Source of the DNA: Nitrospirales bacterium
Lineage (GTDB): Bacteria > Nitrospirota > Nitrospiria > Nitrospirales > UBA2166
Reading direction: 5' to 3'
Assembly: GCA_012965905.1 (NCBI GenBank)
Contig: DTRN01000107.1
Coordinates: 1-32,147, forward strand
DNA: 32,147 nt
Of the stretch, positions 1-9,203 are shown one piece after another. Numbering within the stretch: position 1 is the first letter of the stretch; the number at the start of each line of letters is the position of its first letter. A program made the translations under genes and the position numbers. The notes under the pieces are model-generated. The model did no database searches and was not told where the DNA came from. It saw only the letters and a program-made list of their open reading frames with translations.

Positions 1-1235
1 TGGTGTGGCCCGAGCCTTCGTCTTCTGCGGCCGGCAGTCACATGCTGTCTATTTTACGTGTGTTCAGGTCGGAAGGCTGGAGCGTCACCTTTGCCAGTGC
101 TGCGCAAGCAACCGAGCACATGATCGATCTGCGCACTGAAGACATTGAGGTTCACTCAATCACACTCAATGATTCGAGTTTCGATCAGTTTATTGCACAA
201 CAACAGCCCGATCTTGTGATGTATGACTGCTTCATCATGGAAGAGCAATACGGCTGGAGGGTGGAAAAGAACTGCCCCCAGGCGTTAAGAATTTTGGACA
301 CTGGAGATCTGCAATGTCTGCGGGGGGCCCGCCAGGAAGCCTACAGACAGGACAGGGATTTAACCCAGGCAGACTGGTGTTCAGATATTGCGAAACGCGA
401 AATTGCCTCGATTTATCGGTCAGACCTGTCCCTCATTATCTCTGATTACGAAATGGAGTTATTAGCACACCCTTTTAACGTACCACACTCACTCCTTCAA
501 CACGTGCCCTTTATGCTGGATTTACCCTCGCTCTCATCTCAGCGCACGCCGTTTGAGGTCCGGAAACATTTTCTCACTATCGGCAACTTCCGCCACGTTC
601 CAAATTGGGATTCTGTCCTCTATTTGCATACACTCTGGCCACACATTCGCACACAGATTCAAGACGCTGAGTTACATATTTACGGCGCGTACCCACCCTC
701 TAAAGCCATGCGGCTCCATCAACCCAAGGATGGATTTTGTGTTAAAGGCTGGGCAGATAATGCCGTAGACGTGATGGAGAATGCACGAGTTTGTTTGGCC
801 CCCCTCCGTTTTGGAGCCGGTCTTAAAGGAAAGTTATTGGATGCGATGGTCGCAGGCACTCCCTCAGTCACGACTCCCATTGGGGCAGAGGGTATGTGTG
901 GCGATTTATCCTGGCCCGGAAGCATCACCCATACGGTTGAGGAATTTGTCAGCGCGTCCGTTGACCTCTACCAGAATCATAAACACTGGCAGCAGGCTCA
1001 AGATCGAATTCAACCCATACTCGAAACGGCATTCGATCAGGAGATGATCGGGGCGAAACTGATTACGCGAATCAATCAGCTGCGAATGGATCTGGACTCG
1101 CACCGGCAGCGTAATTTCACCGGTGCGATGTTACGTCACCACACCATGAAAAGTACGCAATATATGTCCCAATGGATTGAGTCAAAAACCCAATTGGAAG
1201 CATTGCGGCAATCGACGTATCCGAAACTGACATGA
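1..1235 (+). CDS. Glycosyltransferase, GT-B fold (5' end outside window)
   Basis: The frame is open to the window's left edge, so the N-terminus is missing; the GTG at position 3 is not a credible start. The visible protein begins with a P-E-P-S-S-S-A-A-G segment, which resembles the first nucleotide-sugar-binding loop of GT-B glycosyltransferases, so only a few residues are probably lost. Near residues 270-300 it carries G-L-K-G-K-L-L-D-A-M-V-A-G-T-P and then T-P-I-G-A-E-G, the donor-binding region typical of GT1/GT4 enzymes. About 410 residues are visible, normal for the family. The acceptor and product cannot be read from the sequence. It converges with panC, with only 16 nt between the stop codons, and I see no hairpin terminator between them. 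Cytoplasmic transferase of cell-surface glycan synthesis is an inference from the family. Confidence 0.85.
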   Translation, partial: VWPEPSSSAAGSHMLSILRVFRSEGWSVTFASAAQATEHMIDLRTEDIEVHSITLNDSSFDQFIAQQQPDLVMYDCFIMEEQYGWRVEKNCPQALRILDTGDLQCLRGARQEAYRQDRDLTQADWCSDIAKREIASIYRSDLSLIISDYEMELLAHPFNVPHSLLQHVPFMLDLPSLSSQRTPFEVRKHFLTIGNFRHVPNWDSVLYLHTLWPHIRTQIQDAELHIYGAYPPSKAMRLHQPKDGFCVKGWADNAVDVMENARVCLAPLRFGAGLKGKLLDAMVAGTPSVTTPIGAEGMCGDLSWPGSITHTVEEFVSASVDLYQNHKHWQQAQDRIQPILETAFDQEMIGAKLITRINQLRMDLDSHRQRNFTGAMLRHHTMKSTQYMSQWIESKTQLEALRQSTYPKLT

Positions 1236-1251
1236 AGAGGCGACATCCTTC

Positions 1252-2106
1252 TCATAAAGTTGGTACCCGCACGATGACGTTATCGATCAACCGCGTTTTT
1301 CCAATATAGACGGCAATGGCCAACACCACACGACCCGTAAGTTTTTTCATCTCTTCTAACGTATCTGGATGCATTATTCCGACGTAGTCAACATTAACCA
1401 CAGCTTCAGTGTTCAAGACCCTCTCGATGGCTCCTCGGATTCTTGCTCCAGACCGCTCACCTAAACGAATCTGCCTTCCCCCTTCCTTCAATGCATGATA
1501 GATCACGGTTGCAGCCCCACGCTCGTTGGGTTTGAGGTGCGTATTTCTAGAACTCATCGCGAGGCCATCGGATTCCCGCACTGTCGGCCGCATCACCATT
1601 TTGATCGGCATGTTAAGATCTAGCAGCATCTGCTTCACCGCAATCGCCTGCTGGTAATCCTTCTGGCCGAAGTACACTCGATCTGGTGCGACAATATGAC
1701 AAAGCTTGGTCACCACCGTGGTCACACCGTCGAAATGCGCCGGACGTGACTGTCCTTCATACCCTTGCGTGACCTTGCCTACCAACACGGTTGTTTGAAA
1801 CCCATCGGGATACATTGCATGCCCGTTTGGCACAAACAGAATATCTGCTCCCGCTTTCTCACAAAATAGTCGGTCTTGTGTGAGTGTCCTCGGATACTGT
1901 TGGAAATCTTCGCGCGGCCCAAACTGTAGCGGATTGACGAACAGGCTGACCACGACAATTCTATTGGTGTGACGATCGGCCTTGATGAGTGCACGATGCC
2001 CATCATGAAGTGCACCCATTGTCGGAACGAACCCAATGGAGCGGCTGATTTTTCGGCAATGCGTTGAATATTTTTGCATTGCAGAAATGGTCTTGATGAC
2101 CTTCAT
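1252..2106 (-). CDS. panC: Pantothenate synthetase (pantoate--beta-alanine ligase)
   Basis: PanC joins pantoate and beta-alanine with ATP through a pantoyl-adenylate, the last step of pantothenate (CoA precursor) synthesis. The 284 residues match the usual length of about 280. Signature motifs are visible: P-T-M-G-A-L-H-D-G-H near residues 28-37 (HIGH-like nucleotide-binding motif), the F-V-N-P-L-Q-F-G segment near 58, the F-G-Q-K-D-Y-Q-Q segment near 145, and M-S-S-R-N (KMSKS equivalent) near 184. The start is ATG at 2106, 3 nt after the folK stop. It is the last gene of the arg-lys-fol-pan run. No panB or panD is in the window. Confidence 0.96.
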   Translation of the reverse strand: MKVIKTISAMQKYSTHCRKISRSIGFVPTMGALHDGHRALIKADRHTNRIVVVSLFVNPLQFGPREDFQQYPRTLTQDRLFCEKAGADILFVPNGHAMYPDGFQTTVLVGKVTQGYEGQSRPAHFDGVTTVVTKLCHIVAPDRVYFGQKDYQQAIAVKQMLLDLNMPIKMVMRPTVRESDGLAMSSRNTHLKPNERGAATVIYHALKEGGRQIRLGERSGARIRGAIERVLNTEAVVNVDYVGIMHPDTLEEMKKLTGRVVLAIAVYIGKTRLIDNVIVRVPTL

Positions 2107-2109
2107 CGA

Positions 2110-2613
2110 TTACTCATCACATTGCTGCATTTCATCGAGCTTGCGTACGGTCGGTGTGTTTCCAAGCCGATCAAGCAACTCTCGTACAGTAAGGTGCAAT
2201 ACGGGGTGTCTCACATCGGGTGCGATCTCTGCGAGTGGGACGAGTACGAATCTCCGTGTCTCAAGGCGAGGATGGGGCACGATAAGATCGGATGTGTTCA
2301 CTAATTCGGTTCCATAGAAGAGCAAATCAAGGTCGATGGTTCGCGGTTCGTTGCGCTCAGATCGTACACGCCCAAGATCACGTTCGATTCGCGTGCACAA
2401 CGAGAAGAGGGCTTGAGCGGTTAGTGCTGTTTCAAGACCGACCGCACAGTTCAGAAACCATTCCTGATTAGGAGCGTCTACCGGTTCTGTTTCATACAGC
2501 GCGGACTGTGTGAGGCTTGAAATATCAGGATGGCTGGTCAAACGCACGATGGCATTTGCGCACCACGATCGTCGATCGCCTGCGTTCGAGCCAATACCAA
2601 GATAGGCGTGCAC
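2110..2613 (-). CDS. folK: 2-amino-4-hydroxy-6-hydroxymethyldihydropteridine pyrophosphokinase
   Basis: FolK transfers pyrophosphate from ATP to 6-hydroxymethyl-dihydropterin in folate synthesis. The protein has 167 residues, a normal length. It opens with A-Y-L-G-I-G-S-N-A-G-D, the conserved N-terminal loop. It also has the Y-E-T-E-P-V-D segment, the R-x-x-R-N-E-P-R-T-I-D-L-D-L-L-F-Y block (metal and ATP ligands) and P-H-P-R-L-x-x-R-x-F-V-L-x-P-L-x-E-I-A-P. The start is GTG at 2613, chosen because the conserved loop begins only four residues later. It sits 2 nt after the dapL stop and 3 nt before panC, which indicates translational coupling. Confidence 0.95.
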   Translation of the reverse strand: MHAYLGIGSNAGDRRSWCANAIVRLTSHPDISSLTQSALYETEPVDAPNQEWFLNCAVGLETALTAQALFSLCTRIERDLGRVRSERNEPRTIDLDLLFYGTELVNTSDLIVPHPRLETRRFVLVPLAEIAPDVRHPVLHLTVRELLDRLGNTPTVRKLDEMQQCDE

Positions 2614-2615
2614 GC

Positions 2616-3782
2616 CTAGATGCCAATGGTCTTCATCCGATCAACCGCCTCGGCGAGTCGCTCTTTTGGCGCACACAATGTCATTCGGAGGTATCCCTCG
2701 CCAGCGTCTCCAAAGCCATTCCCCGGCGTTGCAACAATGCCAATTTTTTCGATCAGATGGCTTGCGAGGCTTGCCGAGGTGAACGACGACGGCACGTCCA
2801 TCCAAACATAGAAGGTTGCATCGGTTGGATAGACATCGATGCCAAGAGCTTTCAGCCCTGGCACCAACACATTCCGACGTTCCTGGTAAATCGCTCTCGC
2901 ATCCGCAACAATCTGATCGTCAGCTCCCAAAGCGGTGATACCCGCTTCTTGGACTGCCTGAAAAACTCCGGAATCGATATTCGTCTTGACCTTCCCTAAT
3001 CCTGCAACGACCGATTCGTTTCCGACCACAGAGCCGATTCTCCACCCGGTCATATTGAAGGTTTTCGACAGCGAATGAAACTCGACACCCACCTCTCGAG
3101 CCCCGTCAACTTCCATGAAGCTTATCGGACGACAATCATCGAAATAGATCTCGGAATAGGCGTTGTCGTGACATACGATGATGTTATGCCGAGACGCAAA
3201 TTCGATCACGCGAGCAAAAAATTCTCGCGTGGCAATGGCGGTCGTTGGATTATTTGGGTAATTCAAGAACATCAGCTTGGCTCGCGTACACACATCAGCC
3301 GGGATCCCGTCGAGGTCGGGAAGAAATCCATTTGCCCGTGTGAGCGGCATGGTGTGTACGACACCTCCGGCAAAGGTCGTCGCAACGGAATACACCGGAT
3401 ATCCTGGATCGGGAACGAGCACAACGTCCCCTGGATTGATGAACGCCAGCGGAATATGTCCGATACCCTCCTTGGAACCGATTAACGTGAGAGCCTCACG
3501 TGCCGGGTCGATCGAAATGGAGAATCGCCGTTGGTACCACTTCGCTACCGCCTCACGAAAAGACAACATTCCGATATAGGACGGGTACTGGTGGTTCTTA
3601 GGATCTTTTGCCGCGGCCGCAAGGCTATCGATGATCAGCACAGGAGTAGGAAGGTCCGGATCGCCCACACCGAGATCAATAATGTCCATGCCTCTACTTT
3701 TTGCCGCCTGCTTGGCGGCATCGATGGCTGCAAAGAGGTACGGAGGAAGATTCTTGATGCGGTCGCTGAATTCAATGTTCAT
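2616..3782 (-). CDS. dapL: LL-diaminopimelate aminotransferase
   Basis: This PLP fold-type I aminotransferase is predicted to make LL-diaminopimelate directly from tetrahydrodipicolinate and glutamate, bypassing DapC/D/E. The 388 residues include G-V-G-D-P-D-L-P-T-P near residue 38, N-Y-P-N-N-P-T near 174 and the PLP lysine in H-S-L-S-K-T-F-N-M-T-G-W-R-I-G near 237. The motifs alone fit several class I aminotransferases. The placement directly behind dapB, dapA, dapF and lysA, with no succinylase-route genes, makes DapL by far the best call. It starts 7 nt after dapB. Confidence 0.88.
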   Translation of the reverse strand: MNIEFSDRIKNLPPYLFAAIDAAKQAAKSRGMDIIDLGVGDPDLPTPVLIIDSLAAAAKDPKNHQYPSYIGMLSFREAVAKWYQRRFSISIDPAREALTLIGSKEGIGHIPLAFINPGDVVLVPDPGYPVYSVATTFAGGVVHTMPLTRANGFLPDLDGIPADVCTRAKLMFLNYPNNPTTAIATREFFARVIEFASRHNIIVCHDNAYSEIYFDDCRPISFMEVDGAREVGVEFHSLSKTFNMTGWRIGSVVGNESVVAGLGKVKTNIDSGVFQAVQEAGITALGADDQIVADARAIYQERRNVLVPGLKALGIDVYPTDATFYVWMDVPSSFTSASLASHLIEKIGIVATPGNGFGDAGEGYLRMTLCAPKERLAEAVDRMKTIGI

Positions 3783-3789
3783 GCGTTGA

Positions 3790-4587
3790 TCAGCCCTTCT
3801 TCAGTTCCAGAACATCTTGCATATCATAGAGTCCCGATGATTGCGTTGACACCCAGCGAGCCGCTTGTATGGCTCCGTAGGCAAAGGTTTCCCGGCTTTG
3901 AGCACGATGGGTAATCTCAATGCGCTCCCCTACTCCTCCAAAATAGACGGTATGATCACCAACGATATCCCCGGCACGAATGGATTGCATTCCAATCTCG
4001 CCAGGTTTTCGATCCCCTTGACGGCCATAGATCCCTACCTCGTCAAAATCTTTCCCTTGTGCCTTCGCAATCGTCTTTGCCATGGCAAGGGCAGTTCCAC
4101 TTGGCGCATCTTGTTTAAATCGATGGTGGGCTTCAACCACTTCGATGTCGTAGTCCTTTTCAAGCACGACCGCCATTTCCGCAAGCACATTCAACAAGAC
4201 GTTGATGCCAATACTCATATTTGGTGCCAGAACACAGGGAAAGCTGCGAACACATTGCCGCAATTCATCTGTCTGAGTTGATGACAGTCCTGTCGTTCCG
4301 ATCACCAAGGGGGTGGCATGTTCGGCACAGATTTTCGCATTCGACATCGTGCCTGCAGGCAAGGAGAAGTCAATCACGGCATCGGCCTGATCAATCACGT
4401 TCTCGAGCGTATCGCTCACGTTGATGCCAAGCGTGCCACATCCAGCAAGAGTTCCAGCATCCTTGCCAACGGCCGGATGGCCGTGGATTTCAACGGCGCC
4501 AGTGAGTTCGCAATCCTCAGCCCGCTGAATCAAGCCAATGATGCACTGGCCCATTCGGCCAGCTGCTCCGGACATGATCAGGCGCAT
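3790..4587 (-). CDS. dapB: 4-hydroxy-tetrahydrodipicolinate reductase
   Basis: DapB reduces the DapA product with NAD(P)H to tetrahydrodipicolinate. The 265 residues are the normal size. The N-terminal Rossmann motif S-G-A-A-G-R-M-G-Q lies at residues 5-13. The catalytic E-A-H-H-R-F-K-Q-D-A-P-S-G-T-A block is near 152-166, with the general-base His pair and the substrate-binding S-G-T. The C-terminal R-x-x-F-A-Y-G-A-x-x-A-A-R-W segment is also present. The ATG overlaps the last base of the dapA stop, so the two are translationally coupled. Confidence 0.96.
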   Translation of the reverse strand: MRLIMSGAAGRMGQCIIGLIQRAEDCELTGAVEIHGHPAVGKDAGTLAGCGTLGINVSDTLENVIDQADAVIDFSLPAGTMSNAKICAEHATPLVIGTTGLSSTQTDELRQCVRSFPCVLAPNMSIGINVLLNVLAEMAVVLEKDYDIEVVEAHHRFKQDAPSGTALAMAKTIAKAQGKDFDEVGIYGRQGDRKPGEIGMQSIRAGDIVGDHTVYFGGVGERIEITHRAQSRETFAYGAIQAARWVSTQSSGLYDMQDVLELKKG

Positions 4588-5477
4588 CAGAGTAGCCCGT
4601 ATGTGGTCATGACCTGCCGAAGGCGTTGCTGATTTCCCTCAGCCATGCGGCAAAGAGGAAGACGCACTTCAGGCGACATTTTCCCCATAAAGGCAAGGGC
4701 TTGTTTGACGGGGATGGGGTTGGTTTCGAAAAATAGTGCGGACACCAGCGGGTCCATTTTCAGATGACCCTGCCTGGCCTGATCGATATTCCCGGCTTCA
4801 AATGCCGAAATCATGGTCGAGACATCTTTGGGGATAATATTCGCGGATACCGTTATCACGCCGGTTCCACCTATTGCCAGGATGGGGAGCGTGAGTCCGT
4901 CATCTCCTGAGAGTACGGGCATCCGCTCGCCACAGCGGCGCACAATATCGCTCATCTGTTGAAGAGAACCAGACCCTTCCTTGATCGCAACAACGTTGGG
5001 AACCGTACACAACCGTTCGACGGTCTCGGGCAACATATTCACCGCCGTCCGACTAGGAATATTGTACAGAATCAGGGGTAAGTCTACGGATTCGGCGACC
5101 CGTTGATAATGAAGAAAGAGGCCTTCTTGAGTCGGCTTGTTGTAATAGGGTGTAATGAGAAGTGCCGCATTAGCGCCAACCTGCTTAGCATGACGGGTCA
5201 GATCGATGGCTTCATCAGTACTATTGGACCCCGTGCCAGCAACCACGGGAACTCGACCACCAACCGCCTTGACCGCCACTTCGACCACACGCCGATGCTC
5301 CTCGTGACTCAGGGTCGCCGATTCTCCGGTCGTTCCACAGGGAACAATACCCGCAGTGCCGTTGCTGAGCTGAAAATCGATAAGATGCTCGAACGCTGTA
5401 GCATCGAACGCGCCTTCTTTGAAAGGCGTGACGATCGCGACCATCGATCCTCGATATGGCGTGTGTGGAGTACCCAT
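4587..5477 (-). CDS. dapA: 4-hydroxy-tetrahydrodipicolinate synthase
   Basis: DapA condenses pyruvate and aspartate semialdehyde, the first committed step of the diaminopimelate/lysine branch. The 296 residues form the expected class I aldolase TIM barrel. Motifs visible are G-S-M-V-A-I-V-T-P-F at the N-terminus, C-G-T-T-G-E-S-A-T-L near 48, Y-N-I-P-S-R-T-A near 135 (catalytic Tyr) and V-V-A-I-K-E-G-S-G near 162 (Schiff-base Lys). The start is ATG at 5477, 14 nt after dapF. Confidence 0.97.
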   Translation of the reverse strand: MGTPHTPYRGSMVAIVTPFKEGAFDATAFEHLIDFQLSNGTAGIVPCGTTGESATLSHEEHRRVVEVAVKAVGGRVPVVAGTGSNSTDEAIDLTRHAKQVGANAALLITPYYNKPTQEGLFLHYQRVAESVDLPLILYNIPSRTAVNMLPETVERLCTVPNVVAIKEGSGSLQQMSDIVRRCGERMPVLSGDDGLTLPILAIGGTGVITVSANIIPKDVSTMISAFEAGNIDQARQGHLKMDPLVSALFFETNPIPVKQALAFMGKMSPEVRLPLCRMAEGNQQRLRQVMTTYGLL

Positions 5478-5491
5478 GATCAGATATCCCG

Positions 5492-6319
5492 TTAGTCCAA
5501 GGCGTCTGGTTTGATGTAACCGTCGTAGATCACGCGCGCATCGCCTTCCATAAATACTTCTCGATACATCCCATCCTTAACCGTGAATGCCACAATCAGT
5601 GGAAGGCCGCTGGCGGGCATGACGGTAACGGGAGAGGTCGCTCCCGCGAGTTTATTCGCGATCACTGCTGCGGCAATCGATCCCGTCCCACACGCTAATG
5701 TCTCTCCCTCGACACCCCGTTCATAGGTTCGAATCCCAATGCGATGGCTATCGACGACGTTAATGAAGTTGACATTAGTCCCCACCGGACGGAATAGACG
5801 GTGATTGCGCGTGGTGCGACCTAATCCCTCTACATCCGCATTATCGAGATCGTCAACCATATACACACAGTGTGGCACACCAGCATCAACCAGGTGCGCG
5901 ATGTATTCTTGGCCATCAATTGGAATCTTCACATCCAACCGAAGACCTTTCGGATCAGGCATACGCACTTTCACTCGCTCACCACGTGGGCTCACCACCT
6001 CGGCAGCAATCAGACCGACACGGGTCTCAAACACCATATGCCGCCGCGCGATCTTCTTGATATGTGCAAAACGCGCAGCACAGCGTGCTCCGTTTCCGCA
6101 AAATCCAGCCCGGCTTCCATCGGCGTTGAAGAATTTCCACTTAAAGTCAGCCCGCGAGGACGGCTCAATCACAATTAAACCGTCAGCTCCAACTGACCAT
6201 CGACGACGGCACAACTGAATCGCGAGCCGTTTCAACCGCGTCGGCGCGAGCGCCCCACGTCGATTATCAATGAGGATAAAATCATTGCCACTGCCCGCGA
6301 GTTTCATGAAAGGAATCAT
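5492..6319 (-). CDS. dapF: Diaminopimelate epimerase
   Basis: DapF interconverts LL- and meso-diaminopimelate using two cysteines. Both are present: the first in C-G-N-G-A-R-C-A-A-R-F (near residue 74) and the second in A-C-G-T-G-S-I-A-A (near 210). The N-terminal K-L-A-G-S-G-N-D-F-I is also diagnostic. The length of 275 residues is typical. The start is ATG at 6319, 20 nt after lysA. Its meso product feeds both LysA and peptidoglycan. Confidence 0.97.
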   Translation of the reverse strand: MIPFMKLAGSGNDFILIDNRRGALAPTRLKRLAIQLCRRRWSVGADGLIVIEPSSRADFKWKFFNADGSRAGFCGNGARCAARFAHIKKIARRHMVFETRVGLIAAEVVSPRGERVKVRMPDPKGLRLDVKIPIDGQEYIAHLVDAGVPHCVYMVDDLDNADVEGLGRTTRNHRLFRPVGTNVNFINVVDSHRIGIRTYERGVEGETLACGTGSIAAAVIANKLAGATSPVTVMPASGLPLIVAFTVKDGMYREVFMEGDARVIYDGYIKPDALD

Positions 6320-6339
6320 ATTGAGATCATGTCGAGGTG

Positions 6340-7596
6340 TTATTGAAGAAAATTAGGAATCACTTCACCCTTCACCAAATCCACATAGCTTTCGCGTTCG
6401 CGAATCACATGGATGTCCCGATCTCGAACCATCACTTCCGGAACGCGGGGACGCGCATTATAGTTCGACGCCATCGTAAATGCATAGGCGCCGGCACTCA
6501 TCACGGCAAGTAGCTCTTCCGGTTTGACCTCAGGAAGTTTGCGATCTTTGGCAAGAAAGTCCCCGGATTCACAGATTGGCCCAACCACATCAACGACCAT
6601 CGAATCGCGCTTGTCCTGTCGGACCGGCACGATCTTATGATACGCATCATATAAACTCGGACGAAGTAGATCGTTCATCGCCGCATCGACAATGACAAAG
6701 TTCTTCCCATCTCCGTTCTTGATATACAGCACCTTGGTCACGAGAATTCCGGCATTGCCAACGATGACCCGTCCCGGTTCAAGAATCAGGTGCACCTTCA
6801 GGTCACGCAGAAGCGGCATCAGTGCTTCAGCTAAATCGCTTGGATGCGGCGGTGTTTCATCCTCGTACGAGATTCCGAGACCACCGCCAACATTGATGCA
6901 GTGCAGATCGATCCCACGTTGCTGTAGTTGCTCTATCAGTCCTAAGAGTTTTTTCACTGCATCAACAAATGGACTCACCGTGGTCAGCTGCGACCCGATA
7001 TGCATATGCACACCAACCACATCAATGGCAGAACATTGCATCGCAGCCTCAAAGCTCTCGAGCGCGAATTGAGAACCGATACCGAACTTGCTCTTCTTCA
7101 ATCCGGTGGCAATATACGGGTGCGTCATGGGGTCGACATCTGGATTGACGCGCAACGCGACGGGAGCTTTCGTTCCCATCCGCGCCGCAACGTCATTGAT
7201 TGCACCAAGCTCTGCCGCTGATTCTACATTGAACATGCGGATCCCGGTCTTAAGCGCATACTCAATCTCTTCAGCGTTCTTCCCGACCCCGGCAAAGACG
7301 ATCTTAGTTGGCTCGATCCCTGCTTGGAGTGCGCGATAGAGTTCTCCCCCCGACACGATATCCGCACCCAGCCCATGATTCGCAACCAGTTTCAGAATTG
7401 CCAGGTTTGAATTGGATTTCACCGCAAATGCGGTCAGGTGGGGAATATCCGAAAAGGCAGAATCAAAGACCTGCAGGTGGCGGCAGAGGGTGGCGTGGCT
7501 ATACAGATAGAAAGGGGTCCCTACCTTCGCCGCGACAGCCGCGATAGAAACACCTTCACAGAACAACTCTCCATCAACAAATTGAAAATCATGCAT
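6340..7596 (-). CDS. lysA: Diaminopimelate decarboxylase
   Basis: LysA is the PLP fold-type III (alanine-racemase-like barrel) enzyme that decarboxylates meso-diaminopimelate to L-lysine. It has 418 residues. The PLP lysine lies in A-F-A-V-K-S-N-S-N near residue 60. H-M-H-I-G-S-Q near 195 and G-G-G-L-G-I near 238 bind the phosphate. G-P-I-C-E-S-G-D-F, near residue 340, provides the second active-site half across the dimer. The start is ATG at 7596. A 40-nt gap separates it from the small lipoprotein gene upstream, the widest gap in the operon, so an internal promoter cannot be excluded. Confidence 0.96.
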   Translation of the reverse strand: MHDFQFVDGELFCEGVSIAAVAAKVGTPFYLYSHATLCRHLQVFDSAFSDIPHLTAFAVKSNSNLAILKLVANHGLGADIVSGGELYRALQAGIEPTKIVFAGVGKNAEEIEYALKTGIRMFNVESAAELGAINDVAARMGTKAPVALRVNPDVDPMTHPYIATGLKKSKFGIGSQFALESFEAAMQCSAIDVVGVHMHIGSQLTTVSPFVDAVKKLLGLIEQLQQRGIDLHCINVGGGLGISYEDETPPHPSDLAEALMPLLRDLKVHLILEPGRVIVGNAGILVTKVLYIKNGDGKNFVIVDAAMNDLLRPSLYDAYHKIVPVRQDKRDSMVVDVVGPICESGDFLAKDRKLPEVKPEELLAVMSAGAYAFTMASNYNARPRVPEVMVRDRDIHVIRERESYVDLVKGEVIPNFLQ

Positions 7597-7636
7597 GATA
7601 AATCTCTGTATCCACTATCTTAACGCGAAAGCACCA

Positions 7637-7810
7637 TTAGTAACTATCATCCTCTTGTTCATCGTCCTCAATCGACGTCGCGTTTGTATCAGAAAGAAGA
7701 TCTTCCGGCGCGACCGGAGGGCCCTTGACTCCGCAACCTCCCGATAACAGCAGGGTCACACTGAATAGCCAACCTAGACACCAGTATCTCGCCTCATCAA
7801 TTGGCTTCAC
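7637..7810 (-). CDS. Small LptM/YifL-like lipoprotein
   Basis: A 57-residue protein starting at GTG 7810, overlapping the end of argH by 14 nt. It has a short positive N-terminus, a hydrophobic stretch (L-G-W-L-F-S-V-T-L-L-L-S-G-G) and then C-G-V-K-G-P-P. The C-G-x-K-G-P motif after the lipidated cysteine is the hallmark of the YifL/LptM family. The tail is short and acidic (D-D-E-Q-E-D-D). In E. coli LptM assists maturation of LptD; that role here is inference only. In E. coli the gene also lies next to dapF (known context), and here it sits between argH and lysA-dapF. The frame is open further upstream to 7903, but that part only shadows argH. Confidence 0.75.
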   Translation of the reverse strand: MKPIDEARYWCLGWLFSVTLLLSGGCGVKGPPVAPEDLLSDTNATSIEDDEQEDDSY

Positions 7811-9203
7811 GCTGCAACGCCTTCTCAAGGACGGCAAGCCGTTTTTCGACCCGCTTCCTGGCAGTCCCACCGATTGCCGATTTTCGCTTGAGCGACCCCT
7901 CAACCGTCAATACTTCAATCGCACCTTTATCAAACTGGGATGCGAAGGTTTGGAGTTCTTTCAGGGTAAAGTCGGTAAACTTCCGATGGTGATCTGAACA
8001 AAACCGCACCATCCGACCAACGATATGATGCGCCTCCCGGAACGGAACCCCTCGCGTTACAAGATAATCGGCAAGATCAGTCGCAAACAACCATTCATCC
8101 TGGACTGCCGCAGCCAACACCTCACGATTGACCGTGATGCTCTGAAACAGCTTTGGATACAAATTCACACAGGCACTGACGGTCTCAACGGCATCAAACA
8201 AGGGAACCTTATCTTCCTGCAAATCGCGATTATAGCTGAGGGGGAGACCTTTCATCACGGTCAGTAACCCGATGAGATGGCCATATACACGGCCAGTTTT
8301 CCCGCGAACGAGTTCCGGCACATCAGGATTCTTCTTTTGCGGCATCATGCTACTTCCCGTACACACCGCATCATCAAGTTCGACAAACTGAAATTCCTTG
8401 GACGACCACAAAATCAACTCTTCGCTGAGACGTGAAAGGTGTGTCATGAGGATCGATAAAATTCCGAGGGTTTCCAAAATGAAGTCTCGATCCGACACGG
8501 CGTCGAGACTATTCTCCGTCACTGCCCGAAACCCGAGAATGTGTGCGGTGTACTTGCGATCAAGCGGAAAATTTGGTCCCGCAAGCGCCCCCGATCCCAG
8601 CGGCATCACATCGATACGCTTCAGCGCGTCTCGCAATCGCTGCTTATCACGCTCCAACATCTCGACGTAGGCTAATAGGTGATGCGCAAACAACACTGGC
8701 TGTGCACGCTGAAGATGCGTATATCCCGGCATCACGACATCCCGATGATGTCCGGCACAGTTGACCAGCGCCTGCTGAAAGCGGATGACCCCTCGAATCA
8801 GATCGTTGACTCGATCTTTGACATACATGCGGACATCGACTGCAACTTGGTCATTGCGACTTCGTCCGGTATGAAGTTTGCCACCAACCTTGCCCACCAG
8901 ACTGGTTAATCGACGCTCGATGGCCATGTGAATGTCTTCATCTTCATTCGTGAATACAAACGCCCCGGCGTCGATTTCTCGTTCGATCTGCTTCAACCCC
9001 TTCACCATCCGCGACGATTCCCGAAGCGTCAATAGCCCGGCCTTTGCGAGGGTCTGACTGTGCGCAATACTCCCACGTATATCGTAGCGGTAAAGACGCC
9101 GGTCGATGGGCAGCGAGCTACTGAACCGTTCGACTTCCGGATCGAGTGGCACGCGAAAACGACCTGCCCAGAGTTTTTCTGTGGTGTCCTTCTTGGATAT
9201 CAT
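7797..9203 (-). CDS. argH: Argininosuccinate lyase
   Basis: ArgH splits argininosuccinate into arginine and fumarate. The 468 residues match the fumarase/aspartase superfamily. The signature [11 protein letters not shown] is near residue 288, with H-T-G-R-S-R-N-D-Q near 112 and [10 protein letters not shown] near 157. The ATG at 9203 overlaps the argG stop in an ATGA arrangement. Confidence 0.97.
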   Translation of the reverse strand: MISKKDTTEKLWAGRFRVPLDPEVERFSSSLPIDRRLYRYDIRGSIAHSQTLAKAGLLTLRESSRMVKGLKQIEREIDAGAFVFTNEDEDIHMAIERRLTSLVGKVGGKLHTGRSRNDQVAVDVRMYVKDRVNDLIRGVIRFQQALVNCAGHHRDVVMPGYTHLQRAQPVLFAHHLLAYVEMLERDKQRLRDALKRIDVMPLGSGALAGPNFPLDRKYTAHILGFRAVTENSLDAVSDRDFILETLGILSILMTHLSRLSEELILWSSKEFQFVELDDAVCTGSSMMPQKKNPDVPELVRGKTGRVYGHLIGLLTVMKGLPLSYNRDLQEDKVPLFDAVETVSACVNLYPKLFQSITVNREVLAAAVQDEWLFATDLADYLVTRGVPFREAHHIVGRMVRFCSDHHRKFTDFTLKELQTFASQFDKGAIEVLTVEGSLKRKSAIGGTARKRVEKRLAVLEKALQREAN